From Aquimarina macrocephali JAMB N27 (GTDB lineage: Bacteria > Bacteroidota > Bacteroidia > Flavobacteriales > Flavobacteriaceae): DNA of 64,000 nucleotides. Positions 1 through 8,197 of this stretch are shown one piece after another (within the stretch, counting starts at the first letter, position 1; each line of letters starts with the position of its first letter). The DNA lies in the NCBI RefSeq assembly GCF_000520995.1, contig NZ_JACA01000001.1:372001-436000 (forward strand). The letters run 5' to 3'. The position numbers and the translations under genes are program-made. The notes under the pieces were generated by a model, which worked only from the letters and a program-made list of their open reading frames with translations, was not told the origin of the DNA and searched no databases.

Positions 1-1097
1 TTTTTAGATAATGTTTTTTCATTCTTAGTTAACACACTATCTACATGTAATAATCGCTCTATATATTTTAATTGTTGCTCCTTATTATTATTTTTCTTAT
101 AATAATCAATAAGTAGTTCGTAGGTAGGTCTCATTTCTTGAAAAATAAGACTTTTTTCTAACCCTATTGAATCGGTTTTTTTTAAATACTTAATACTTTT
201 CCCTTCTAAACCTTGTTCTTTTAATGTTTTACCTAAATGAAGATAAGTTACCATTAAATTTGTATATTTTTTGTTTCTTATTTGCTCTTTTTCAGCTTTT
301 TTAAAAGCATCAATTGCTTCATTATAGTTTTTATTTGCATGATTAACGATTCCTAATATCAGAAGAAAAGAAGAATGTAATTTTTCTCCAGATGTTTCAC
401 TTTCAGCAATTCCTAATTCAGCAATTTTTTTTGCAGAATCATAATCATCCATTTTACTATAAGCATCTGCCAAAGCAATAAGAGAAACTAAATACTCTCT
501 TTGGTGGGTCTTTTTATGATGTTTAATGAAATCATAATATTCTTTAAAAAGTTGGAGAGCTTGATCTTCTTCTTCACTGGCATTTTTTAACAACCCTATA
601 GAATGTTTTACTTTGTATTGTTGAAAAAGATTATTGTTTTTCTTTGCATATTGATCCATTTTGAGATAATTATCTAAAGCTAAATCATATTTTCCATTTC
701 TATAATAGTAGGCAGCTTTTAAAAAGAAGCCTCTTGCTGGGTAAAGACTATCTTTGATTTCAATAGTTAATTGGATTATGCTATCAGCATAATTTAATGA
801 TGAACTTTTGTTTCGATTTATTTTATAATATAACTCATAAGCATTTACAACTTTCATTTTCCTATTAAGTCTCTTAGCTTTTTTTAAATATGTACTTAGG
901 TATAATTTAGCTAAGTTAAAATCATTTCTTTTTTTGTTATGGTTAAATCCCTTTTCTAATTCTTCAAATGTTTTATTTTTTAATGAATCCAAAACCAAAT
1001 ATTCTGATTTCTCCTGATATGCAAAACAACTATAAACTCTAAGAGTTAATAACCCTAAAGTCAAAAATACTGCTATTTCTTTTTGGTACTTTTTCAT
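1..1097 (-). CDS. TPR-repeat protein, partial, probably N-terminal part of a TPR/AraC-type regulator
   Basis: An open minus-strand frame runs from an ATG at 1095-1097 to the window edge without a stop, about 365 codons; the C-terminus lies outside. It begins MKKYQKEIAVFLTLGLL, a signal-peptide-like hydrophobic stretch, followed by helical repeats rich in paired Tyr/Ala/Leu that look like tetratricopeptide repeats (for example YNEAIDAFKKAEKE). The last visible part (DYYKKNNNKEQQLKYIERLL) closely resembles the equivalent place in the 569-residue TPR/AraC protein at 32956-34665 (KYYKSIDDKNNQLYYINKLL). I therefore infer the same architecture: exported TPR sensor, one membrane segment, cytoplasmic AraC-like DNA-binding domain. 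The DNA-binding part cannot be seen here. Confidence 0.75.
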   Translation of the reverse strand, partial: MKKYQKEIAVFLTLGLLTLRVYSCFAYQEKSEYLVLDSLKNKTFEELEKGFNHNKKRNDFNLAKLYLSTYLKKAKRLNRKMKVVNAYELYYKINRNKSSSLNYADSIIQLTIEIKDSLYPARGFFLKAAYYYRNGKYDLALDNYLKMDQYAKKNNNLFQQYKVKHSIGLLKNASEEEDQALQLFKEYYDFIKHHKKTHQREYLVSLIALADAYSKMDDYDSAKKIAELGIAESETSGEKLHSSFLLILGIVNHANKNYNEAIDAFKKAEKEQIRNKKYTNLMVTYLHLGKTLKEQGLEGKSIKYLKKTDSIGLEKSLIFQEMRPTYELLIDYYKKNNNKEQQLKYIERLLHVDSVLTKNEKTLSK

Positions 1098-1360
1098 TGA
1101 AAATTTCCAATATTTTAGTTTTACTTTCTCAAGTATTTTCAGAATATTAGGGAACATTGTTTTTTAATAAATAGAGTTATAAATATTTATAAAATAAATG
1201 TGTATTGCCTAAGTTCAGATTTTGAAGTTGTAAATATAATATTCTTAATACTTTAAAAACACCTATAAATGACTTATTGTTAAGCTCTTAATTTAAACAG
1301 AGTATTACTCGAGATTTATAAAAATAGATCACGATATTCATCAATCTCGATATATCTCCC

Positions 1361-1392
1361 TTGCATTAACGCAATTCTCCCCGTTATATTTG
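1361..1392 (+). promoter_or_regulatory. Bacteroidota-type promoter of A-B module copy 1
   Basis: TTG at 1361-1363 and TATATTTG at 1385-1392 are separated by 21 bases, matching the TTG / TAnnTTTG consensus of Flavobacteria. The whole 33-base block recurs upstream of copy 2 (34911-34943) with only four substitutions and identical spacing. The downstream leader AAAAACAACCAACATGGA is also shared. Confidence 0.75.
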
Positions 1393-1413
1393 ACTCAACA
1401 AAAAACAACCAAC

Positions 1414-1665
1414 ATGGAATATATAGAATATAACAGCAAACACAAGTTCATGTCCGATATCTTAAAAATGTTACACCTTAAAATGGATACTTTTATGTAT
1501 AACCTGGCACATCATACCCCTTATGAGATGGTATTGTATAATTGGATTGATAAACTATACAGTAAAGGAACATCTATAGATGATGCCATACAATTGATTT
1601 ATAAAGCACGTAATATATTATTGCTTAACCCCAAAAATGGTTTGTGTAGTACCCCAACTTCCTGA
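1414..1665 (+). CDS. Small protein A, copy 1 of a recurring two-gene module
   Basis: An 83-residue protein of unknown function. The frame could be opened upstream at TTG 1390, but that codon lies inside the promoter -7 element, so ATG 1414 is preferred; the homologue at 34963 starts at the equivalent ATG. By eye about three quarters of positions match copy 2, and a weaker match exists at 56388-56603 on the minus strand. Shared features are F....LK.LHL near residue 20, PYE...Y.WI.KLY in the middle, and AI.LI...R towards the end. The protein is predicted soluble and mostly helical, with no signal peptide. Gene B follows after 35 bases. I do not recognise the family; a small DNA- or protein-binding partner is only a guess. 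Confidence 0.75.
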   Translation: MEYIEYNSKHKFMSDILKMLHLKMDTFMYNLAHHTPYEMVLYNWIDKLYSKGTSIDDAIQLIYKARNILLLNPKNGLCSTPTS

Positions 1666-1700
1666 GTTTACCAAAGGATCAATCCAGAACTTTTCTACTT

Positions 1701-1922
1701 ATGCACACTTATTATAATAATTTAAACCTTGATCAAAAAAAACGTACGGATAGCAAAATTGCATTATGGAGTAATAGTTCTATAGGGGAGGTTAAAAAAG
1801 TGCTATCTAAAATGAATCCCCCAATAACCATTACAGATGGTGAAATAGCCTTACATGCAAATACCCTAAAACGAATAGAGAAAAACATACGTAATTCACC
1901 TCATAATTGTAATGAACATTGA
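1701..1922 (+). CDS. Small protein B, copy 1 of a recurring two-gene module
   Basis: A 73-residue soluble protein of unknown function, 35 bases downstream of protein A and presumably in one transcript. It corresponds to the second genes at 35242-35463 and 56120-56338 (minus strand). The shared core is K.VLS.MNP followed by I.D..(I/V)L, then a helical tail with R-I-E-K-type residues. Copies diverge far more between loci than protein A does: only about a quarter to a third of positions match by eye. Short length, charged helices and constant order after A suggest a dedicated partner, but no function can be assigned from sequence. Confidence 0.7.
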   Translation: MHTYYNNLNLDQKKRTDSKIALWSNSSIGEVKKVLSKMNPPITITDGEIALHANTLKRIEKNIRNSPHNCNEH

Positions 1923-1984
1923 AAAGAGTCGAGAGTCAGAAGTCAGTTCGAAGATAAGGGTACCAAAAAAAGACTAAATAATAA

Positions 1985-2557
1985 TATATATACCACGGTA
2001 AAAAAGGAAAAGCAGGAGTAATTTATATATCTACAGACAAGGTACAGTACATCACCAAAGGAACCGACATACAGTTTAGTGTTAAAGGACGTAAATGGAT
2101 AAACTCAGACGGGCGAACAAACATGCCAAGTGGAGAAGTATTTACCGGGCCAATTGAAGATAGCGTGAACGGAACAGCATATTTTAGTTTACCTTCTGTA
2201 TTTGAAGGTCATATCGTGAAGGGAATTACACTAACAGTTAAGGATGGTAAAATTATAGACTGGAAAGCAGAAGAAGGACAAGAACTATTAGATGACATAT
2301 TTAAAGTTCCCGGAGCTAATTATTTTGGAGAAGTAGCTATTGGAACCAATTACAATATACAGCAAGCCACAAAAAACATTTTATTTGATGAAAAAATAGG
2401 AGGTACTATACATATGGCGGTAGGACAATCGTATTTTCAAACTGGAGCTAAAAACAAATCTATCATTCATTGGGATATGATTACAGATATGACGCAAGGA
2501 GGTAAGATATTGGCAGACGAAAAACTGATCTATGAAAATGGAAAGTTTCTTATATAA
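1985..2557 (+). pseudogene. Truncated M29-type aminopeptidase, C-terminal half only
   Basis: The frame is open from 1985, just after an in-frame TAA at 1982, to the stop at 2557. It encodes the C-terminal half of an aminopeptidase T / AmpS family protein. Diagnostic segments are NMPSGEVFTGP, FGEVAIGTNYN, LFDEKIGGTIHMAVGQSY and KSIIHWDMI, which carry the family's metal ligands (Glu, His, His, Asp). Full members have roughly 370 residues; only about 190 remain. The similarity starts upstream of the first ATG (2123), with TDIQFSVKGRKWINSDGR, so ATG 2123 is not a genuine start. The N-terminal half has been replaced by the A-B module region. Probably non-functional. Confidence 0.8.
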
Positions 2558-2663
2558 TACACAAAAGATTAGCAAAATAAATCGTAGATGATATTATTTG
2601 TTATTTAGATATACTGAAACGTAAAATTACTCTTCTTTTACCACTGTTTTAGAAGAAAGGAAA

Positions 2664-3002
2664 CTATACCAACTTAATGTCTTCCTTAAATAACATGTGA
2701 ATATATTCGGCGTGCACTTCTGCATGGTGTTTATTTTCCAGGCAATGAAATAATAAGTGAATTAATCCATAATCACCTAAGCTATCCCGATACTCATACT
2801 TGGCCTTATTTTTTACCCATAGAATAAAACAACACAAATGACCTATCTCTCCCAGTTTTTGGGCATCTTTTAAACATTCTCTAAATTCATCCAATGTCAT
2901 ATGTGCATACTCATCATACTTTCTTTTGCAGAAGTCATAATCAAAAGTATGCTTATACGATTGTAATTTTCTATTTTGTATTTCGTAGTTAATACCACTC
3001 AT
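2664..3002 (-). CDS. Hypothetical protein, 112 residues
   Basis: A soluble protein with no signal peptide and an unusual load of His, Cys and Tyr (GHLCCFILW; ENKHHAEVHAEYIHMLF). I do not recognise the family. It stands alone between the truncated aminopeptidase and a 375-base non-coding stretch. The start at 3002 is the only ATG giving the full frame, and no Shine-Dalgarno precedes it, as usual here. The His-rich C-terminal helix could bind metal, but no known motif is evident. Confidence 0.6.
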   Translation of the reverse strand: MSGINYEIQNRKLQSYKHTFDYDFCKRKYDEYAHMTLDEFRECLKDAQKLGEIGHLCCFILWVKNKAKYEYRDSLGDYGLIHLLFHCLENKHHAEVHAEYIHMLFKEDIKLV

Positions 3003-3163
3003 AACATAAGAGTAATTTGCACTAGGTTAAGTATTCATATTCTCATAAGTATACGATTCGAAGTTATCTCTGTTTTTGCAAAACGTATGCCAGAACTTTA
3101 AAAGATTAACCAAAAAAAGCTTAAGTAAATCTTAAAATTTTAATTCATAATCCATATTCCTTA

Positions 3164-3212
3164 TTAGGAATAATTCCAATACAAAAATACGGAATTAGGA
3201 ATGATTCCAATA
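3164..3212. promoter_or_regulatory. Pair of palindromic operator-like sites
   Basis: TTAGGAATAATTCCAATA (3164-3181) and TTAGGAATGATTCCAATA (3195-3212) are direct repeats, each centred on the palindrome GGAATnATTCC. Their 31-base spacing is about three helical turns, so a dimeric regulator would sit on one face. They lie in the 3003-3377 gap, between the divergent genes ending at 3002 and starting at 3378. Nothing else was recognised in this gap. Confidence 0.5.
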
Positions 3213-3377
3213 ATAATATTTCACTTTTATGTCTTTATTTTTCAATTTTTTACCTAAAAAAACAAGAATACAACGAAAACCAAACAATATTTAACTATTT
3301 GACCTACAGTTATTTAATCATTAAAACCAATAACTGTTGTTAATAAAACCTGATAAGTTTATTTTAAAAAACCAAGC

Positions 3378-3635
3378 ATGTCTATTAAATTTACTTTTGA
3401 ATTTGATACGGTATGGTATGTTTTTTGGGGAAAGAACTACGATAACGAAAAATTGGGAAAATTAATCAAATCTAGAATTATGCGGTATAAAGTAATTGAT
3501 GCAAAAAGCCAGTATTTTGGCAAAGTATTGGATTTCGAATCCTGCGCTACTTTAAGTGATCTGGGAGGAGTACTCTTAAAGATCGGAAGAAACAGGGTTT
3601 CACTTTTTAAATTTAACGAAGTAGAATTGGTATAG
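3378..3635 (+). CDS. Hypothetical protein, 85 residues
   Basis: A small soluble protein with an aromatic-rich N-terminus (FTFEFDTVWYVFWGKNYD) and alternating hydrophobic segments suggesting mixed alpha/beta structure. The family is not recognised. The ATG follows an AT-rich leader without a Shine-Dalgarno. The palindromic pair at 3164-3212 is 166 bases upstream and may control it. Confidence 0.6.
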   Translation: MSIKFTFEFDTVWYVFWGKNYDNEKLGKLIKSRIMRYKVIDAKSQYFGKVLDFESCATLSDLGGVLLKIGRNRVSLFKFNEVELV

Positions 3636-3772
3636 TTGCCATTCTACTTCTTTCAACCTTCCTTATTATTTATTACGAATAAGTAATTATAAATTCTTTT
3701 AGCCTTTTCTTTATCAGGAATAAGGTAATTAAGGAAAGTTAAAACATCTACTGGTAATAAATATATAGTAAG

Positions 3773-4360
3773 CTATCTTAGCTCTGTAATTCGTTTTACG
3801 TATTTACCAATAACATCAAACTCAAGGTTAACAAGACTGCCTACTTTAAAAGTATTAAAGTTTGTATGTTCATATGTATATGGAATAATAGCAACGCTAA
3901 ACTCATTCTTTTTAGAATTAACCACAGTCAAACTAACTCCATTAACTGTTACCGATCCTTTTTCTATAGTGATATTATTTAGTGATGGATCATAATCAAA
4001 AGTAAAGTACCAACTTCCATCAGCTTCTGTAATTGCCGTGCAAATTGCAGTTTGATCCACATGTCCTTGCACAATATGTCCATCTAACCTATCTCCTAAT
4101 TTCATTCCTCTTTCCAGATTTACAACAGTATCAACTGCGAGGGTATTAAGATTGGTCTTATCCAGCGTTTCTTTGATCGCCGTAACTGTATACATATCTT
4201 CATTAATAGACACCACTGTTAAACAAACTCCATTATGCGCTATACTTTGATCAATCTTCAATTCTGAGGTAAAATTCGCACGTACTGTAATATCCAGATT
4301 TTCTTTATTAGTTTGTAAAGAAGTAACAATTCCTAATTCTTCGATGATTCCTGTAAACAT
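3773..4360 (-). CDS. ribE: Riboflavin synthase, alpha chain
   Basis: Converts two molecules of 6,7-dimethyl-8-ribityllumazine to riboflavin plus the pyrimidine precursor, the last step of riboflavin synthesis, in the cytosol as a trimer. The protein has 195 residues, slightly short of the usual 200-220. It shows the duplicated lumazine-binding barrel: MFTGIIEELG at residues 1-10 with NGVCLTVV (43-50), then GHIVQGHVD (94-102) with NGVSLTVV in the second repeat. It is divergent from pdxA with about 87 bases between starts, a common arrangement in Flavobacteriaceae. No riboswitch-like fold is evident in that short gap. Confidence 0.96.
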   Translation of the reverse strand: MFTGIIEELGIVTSLQTNKENLDITVRANFTSELKIDQSIAHNGVCLTVVSINEDMYTVTAIKETLDKTNLNTLAVDTVVNLERGMKLGDRLDGHIVQGHVDQTAICTAITEADGSWYFTFDYDPSLNNITIEKGSVTVNGVSLTVVNSKKNEFSVAIIPYTYEHTNFNTFKVGSLVNLEFDVIGKYVKRITELR

Positions 4361-4447
4361 AAATGCGAATTATTTAATTAAATTTGTGACCTTGAAGTTT
4401 GAAGTCTGATTTTAGATTTCAAAAATACTGATAAAGTAGTTTATATA

Positions 4448-5506
4448 ATGAAGAAAGAAGAAAAAATAAGATTAGGGATTTCTATTGGTGATCTTAACGG
4501 AATAGGAAGTGAAGTTATCCTTAAAACTTTTGAAGATTCGCGAATGTTAGATTTTTGTACTCCGGTAATTTTTGCCTCGGTAAAAATTCTTTCTTTCTTA
4601 AAAAAACAATATACTAGCAACATAAACCTTCATGGTATAGATAAGACATCTCAAATTCTGGATGGTAAAATAAATGTTCTTAATGTTTGGAAAGAAGCCG
4701 TTAGTATTAATTTTGGGCAAGAAGATGAAAAAGTAGGAAGCTACGCGATCAAATCACTTAAATCTGCAACCGAAGCTTTAAAAAATGATCAAATTGATGT
4801 GCTGGTCACCGCACCTATTAACAAACACAGTATTCAATCTGAAGAATTTAAATTCCCGGGACATACCGATTACCTGGATCAGGAACTAGAAGGAAATAGC
4901 CTTATGTTTATGATCACCGATGATCTAAAAGTAGGATTACTTACTGATCATGTTGCCGTTAAGGATATTGCCGATACTATAACACCAGAATTGATCGAAC
5001 AAAAAATAGACACTATTCATCACGCGCTTAAACAGGATTTTGGTATCTCAAAACCAAAGATCGCGGTACTAGGAATCAATCCTCATAGTGGAGACAACGG
5101 TGTAATTGGCAAAGAAGATGAAGATGTATTAAAGCCAACGATCCAAAAAATTAATGAATCTGGCATATTAGTATATGGACCCTACGCAGCAGATAGTTTT
5201 TTTGGTTCTAATAATTATAAAGCTTTTGATGCTGTTGTAGCTTCATATCATGATCAGGGATTAATTCCTTTTAAAACACTCTCTTTTGGCAAAGGAGTAA
5301 ATTATACTGCAGGCTTACATAAAGTTCGCACTTCTCCAGATCACGGTACTGCTTTTGAAATTGCTGGGAAAGACCAGGCCGATAATAGTTCATTTAAAGA
5401 AGCTGTTTTTGCTGCATTAAGGATTTTCAAAAATAGAAATGAGTATAACGAATTAACCAAAAACCCTCTAAAAAGGCAACCTCGTAAACCTCAAAATAAG
5501 CCATGA
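4448..5506 (+). CDS. pdxA: 4-hydroxythreonine-4-phosphate dehydrogenase
   Basis: Oxidises 4-phosphohydroxy-L-threonine with NAD; the product decarboxylates and feeds PdxJ in DXP-dependent vitamin B6 synthesis. The 352-residue length is normal. Family signatures are GDLNGIGSE (residues 14-22), FPGHTDYLDQE with a metal-ligand His, SYHDQGLIPFK with another metal site, and VRTSPDHGTAFEIAG near the C-terminus. The ATG at 4448 follows an AT-rich leader with no Shine-Dalgarno. The upstream neighbour is divergent ribE, so two cofactor pathways share one intergenic region. Confidence 0.97.
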   Translation: MKKEEKIRLGISIGDLNGIGSEVILKTFEDSRMLDFCTPVIFASVKILSFLKKQYTSNINLHGIDKTSQILDGKINVLNVWKEAVSINFGQEDEKVGSYAIKSLKSATEALKNDQIDVLVTAPINKHSIQSEEFKFPGHTDYLDQELEGNSLMFMITDDLKVGLLTDHVAVKDIADTITPELIEQKIDTIHHALKQDFGISKPKIAVLGINPHSGDNGVIGKEDEDVLKPTIQKINESGILVYGPYAADSFFGSNNYKAFDAVVASYHDQGLIPFKTLSFGKGVNYTAGLHKVRTSPDHGTAFEIAGKDQADNSSFKEAVFAALRIFKNRNEYNELTKNPLKRQPRKPQNKP

Positions 5507-5681
5507 TAGGTTAGGAATTAAGTATGAAAGTAGTTCTCAAACCTATTACCATAATCCACAAACCTAATTAATCACTAACAATCTGATATAATTTTGTTTA
5601 CAAAAATACTTTCATAACGAATTTTTATTATCTTTGCACCCGCCTTTATCAAATTGATAGGCACTTGAAACTGATGATGAA

Positions 5682-6224
5682 ATGATACAACTTAAAGAGT
5701 ATACTATTCCTTTTGTTGGACTGAAGCAAGGATTACACCAGTTTGAGTATCAAATTGACAATGCGTTCTTTGAACATTTTGAGTATGATGAGTTTAATTC
5801 ATCTGCAGTAAAAGTTGATATGGAGTTTAATAAAAAAGCGACTTTATTAGAACTTCAATTTAAAGCAACCGGAACTGTAAATGTAAATTGTGATCTCACC
5901 AATGAACCTTTTGACTTACCTATTAAAAATGAATTCTTTTTGGTAGTGAAGTTTGGAGACGAATATAATGATGAAAATGAAGAGCTTCTTATTATTCCTC
6001 ATGGGGATTATGAAGTAAACGTTCAACAATATATTTATGAGCTTATTGTTTTGGCTATGCCATCCAAAAGAGTTCATCCTGGTGTTGAGAACGGAACATT
6101 AGAATCAGACATACTTGAAAAATTAGAAGAATTAAGTCCAAAAGAAAAAACAATAGTAAATAACAATGAGGAGACAGATCCTCGCTGGGATAAATTAAAA
6201 AACTTATTAAACGATAAACAATAG
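5682..6224 (+). CDS. YceD/DUF177 family protein upstream of L32
   Basis: A 180-residue acidic protein of the DUF177 (YceD) family, whose members are encoded directly before rpmF in most bacteria and are linked to 23S rRNA or ribosome large-subunit metabolism. A single Cys lies in VNVNCDLTNEPFDLP; the paired-Cys motif of other lineages is reduced here, as is usual in Bacteroidota. Only 7 bases separate its stop from rpmF, so the two are cotranscribed. A TATCTTTG element at 5629-5636 is a plausible promoter -7 box, although no well-spaced TTG is seen. Confidence 0.9.
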   Translation: MIQLKEYTIPFVGLKQGLHQFEYQIDNAFFEHFEYDEFNSSAVKVDMEFNKKATLLELQFKATGTVNVNCDLTNEPFDLPIKNEFFLVVKFGDEYNDENEELLIIPHGDYEVNVQQYIYELIVLAMPSKRVHPGVENGTLESDILEKLEELSPKEKTIVNNNEETDPRWDKLKNLLNDKQ

Positions 6225-6231
6225 CTAAGCA

Positions 6232-6429
6232 ATGGCACATCCTAAGAGAAAAATATCGAAAACAAGAAGAGATAAAAGAAGAACGCATTATAAAGCTTCT
6301 GTACCACAAATAGCTACTGATCCAACTACTGGAGAGGCGCATTTATATCATAGAGCACATTGGCATGAAGGTAAATTATACTATCGTGGTCAAATTGTTA
6401 TCGACAATACTGAAGAAGAAGTAGCGTAA
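6232..6429 (+). CDS. rpmF: 50S ribosomal protein L32
   Basis: A 65-residue basic protein starting [19 protein letters not shown], the hallmark of L32. It lacks the C-terminal cysteine pair of zinc-binding versions, so it is the zinc-independent form. It follows the DUF177 gene by 7 bases and is followed by a strong Rho-independent terminator (6456-6480), which separates it from fabH. Confidence 0.98.
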   Translation: MAHPKRKISKTRRDKRRTHYKASVPQIATDPTTGEAHLYHRAHWHEGKLYYRGQIVIDNTEEEVA

Positions 6430-6455
6430 GGATACTGTTAAAATTTTAAAGAGAG

Positions 6456-6480
6456 CTCTCACAAATGTGAGAGTTTTTTT
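6456..6480 (+). terminator. Rho-independent terminator after rpmF
   Basis: CTCTCAC (6456-6462), loop AAAT, GTGAGAG (6467-6473), then a run of T. It sits 27 bases after the rpmF stop. Confidence 0.9.
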
Positions 6481-6602
6481 GTTTTTAGTTGAATATGTGT
6501 CAAAATCCCGTTATTTTGCGCCATATTTGTGTATAATTTAGTAATTTCGACAACTTTTTGAGCGCATTTTTATGCTATAGTTTGTGAAACTAAAACTAAG
6601 AT

Positions 6603-7598
6603 ATGAGTAAAATCACAGCCGCTATCACCGCTGTAGGTGCATACGTGCCAGACTATGTGTTATCTAATGATATATTAGCAACAATGGTCGAAACTAACGA
6701 CGAATGGATAACCAGTCGTACAGGTATCAAAGAACGCAGAATACTAAAAGATAAAGATAAGGGAACTTCTTTCTTAGGTATAAAAGCAGCAGAAGATCTA
6801 ATCGCTAAAAAAAATCTCGACCCTAAAGAGATTGATATGGTGATTTTTGCAACTGCAACTCCAGATCTTCCAGTTGCTGCAACAGCAGCATATACAGCTT
6901 CAAAAATCGGAGCCGTTAATGCTTTTTCTTATGACTTACAGGCCGCTTGTTCCAGTTTTTTATATGGAATGTCTACCGCCGCCAGTTATATAGAATCAGG
7001 AAGATATAAAAAAGTATTAGTAATAGGAGCAGATAAAATGTCCTCTATTATTGATTATACTGATCGTACCACTTGCATCATTTTTGGTGATGGTGGTGGC
7101 GCAGCTCTTTTTGAACCCAATTATGAAGGTCTAGGACATCAAGACGAATACCTTCGTACCGATGGTATCGGAAGAGAGTTCTTAAAAATTGAAGCTGGAG
7201 GGTCTATCCTTCCTCCATCAGAAGAAACTATAGCCAAAAGGCAGCACTTTGTTCAACAAGACGGAAAAACTGTATTTAAATATGCAGTTTCTAACATGGC
7301 AGATGCCAGTTCTAAGATTATGGAACGTAATAATTTAACAGGACAGGATGTAAATTGGCTTATTGCACATCAAGCCAATAAACGTATCATTGACGCTACA
7401 GCCAAAAGAATGGAGCTAGATGAGAATAAAGTCCTTATGAATATCCAACGATATGGTAATACAACCTCAGCCACATTACCATTACTGTTACACGATTACG
7501 AAAAACAACTCAAAAAAGGAGATAACATAGTATTTGCTTCATTCGGTGGAGGCTTTACTTGGGGGTCTATTTATCTTAAATGGGCCTATAATTCCTAA
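6603..7598 (+). CDS. fabH: 3-oxoacyl-ACP synthase III
   Basis: Condenses acetyl-CoA (or branched starters) with malonyl-ACP to begin fatty-acid synthesis. The 331-residue length is normal. The catalytic triad is visible: Cys116 in LQAACSSFL, His256 in IAHQANKRII and Asn286 in YGNTTSAT. The C-terminal FASFGGGFTWGSI is typical. The gene leads fabH-accB-accC, the usual Bacteroidota order that ties initiation to malonyl-CoA supply. Confidence 0.97.
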   Translation: MSKITAAITAVGAYVPDYVLSNDILATMVETNDEWITSRTGIKERRILKDKDKGTSFLGIKAAEDLIAKKNLDPKEIDMVIFATATPDLPVAATAAYTASKIGAVNAFSYDLQAACSSFLYGMSTAASYIESGRYKKVLVIGADKMSSIIDYTDRTTCIIFGDGGGAALFEPNYEGLGHQDEYLRTDGIGREFLKIEAGGSILPPSEETIAKRQHFVQQDGKTVFKYAVSNMADASSKIMERNNLTGQDVNWLIAHQANKRIIDATAKRMELDENKVLMNIQRYGNTTSATLPLLLHDYEKQLKKGDNIVFASFGGGFTWGSIYLKWAYNS

Positions 7599-7626
7599 AC
7601 AACTAAAACACACAATACCCAACATT

Positions 7627-8109
7627 ATGGATTTAAAAGAAATTCAGAATTTAATTAAATTCGTAGCCAAATCAGGGGCTAGCGAAGTAAAGTTAGAAAT
7701 GGATGACATTAAAATCACCATTAAAACTGCATCAGAAGATGGTAAAGAAACCACATTTGTACAACAAATGCCAGTAACTCCTCAAGTGGTAGCTCCCGTA
7801 CAACCAGCACCCACTGCAATTACACCTGCAGCAGTTGTTGAAGAAAGTGCTTCTGACGATAATTCGAAATACATAACTATTAAATCACCTATAATAGGTA
7901 CACTCTACAGAAAACCATCACCAGACAAACCTACGTTTGTAGAAGTTGGTGATTCAATAAAAGAAGGAGATGTACTTTGTATTATTGAGGCGATGAAACT
8001 CTTTAATGAAATTGAAAGTGAAGTTTCTGGTAAAATTGTAAAAGTATTAGTCGATGACTCTTCTCCAGTAGAATTTGATCAACCACTATTCTTAGTAGAC
8101 CCATCATAA
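7627..8109 (+). CDS. accB: Acetyl-CoA carboxylase biotin carboxyl carrier protein
   Basis: A 160-residue biotin carrier of acetyl-CoA carboxylase. ATG 7627 (MDLKEIQNLI) is the real start; an in-frame ATG at 7534 lies inside fabH and gives no family sequence. The N-terminal helical domain (1-40) is followed by a Pro/Ala-rich linker (about 50-75) and the biotinyl domain. The biotinylated Lys124 lies in the motif EAMKLFNE (121-128). It sits 28 bases after fabH and 88 before accC. Confidence 0.97.
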   Translation: MDLKEIQNLIKFVAKSGASEVKLEMDDIKITIKTASEDGKETTFVQQMPVTPQVVAPVQPAPTAITPAAVVEESASDDNSKYITIKSPIIGTLYRKPSPDKPTFVEVGDSIKEGDVLCIIEAMKLFNEIESEVSGKIVKVLVDDSSPVEFDQPLFLVDPS

Positions 8110-8197
8110 TTAAACCCATAATTTCAAATCTTTAAATTTCAAATCACATATTGAGAATTGGAATTTGTTGTTTGAATATTATAATTTCTAAGAAGTT

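Noticed and set aside
1390..1413. TTG start for protein A copy 1
   Set aside because: The TTG lies inside the TATATTTG promoter element; copy 2 begins at the equivalent of ATG 1414.
2123..2557. Intact 144-residue gene
   Set aside because: Clear M29 aminopeptidase similarity continues upstream of its ATG, so it is a fragment of a longer lost gene.
7534..7626. Earlier start for accB
   Set aside because: The sequence overlaps fabH out of frame and does not resemble biotin carrier N-termini.
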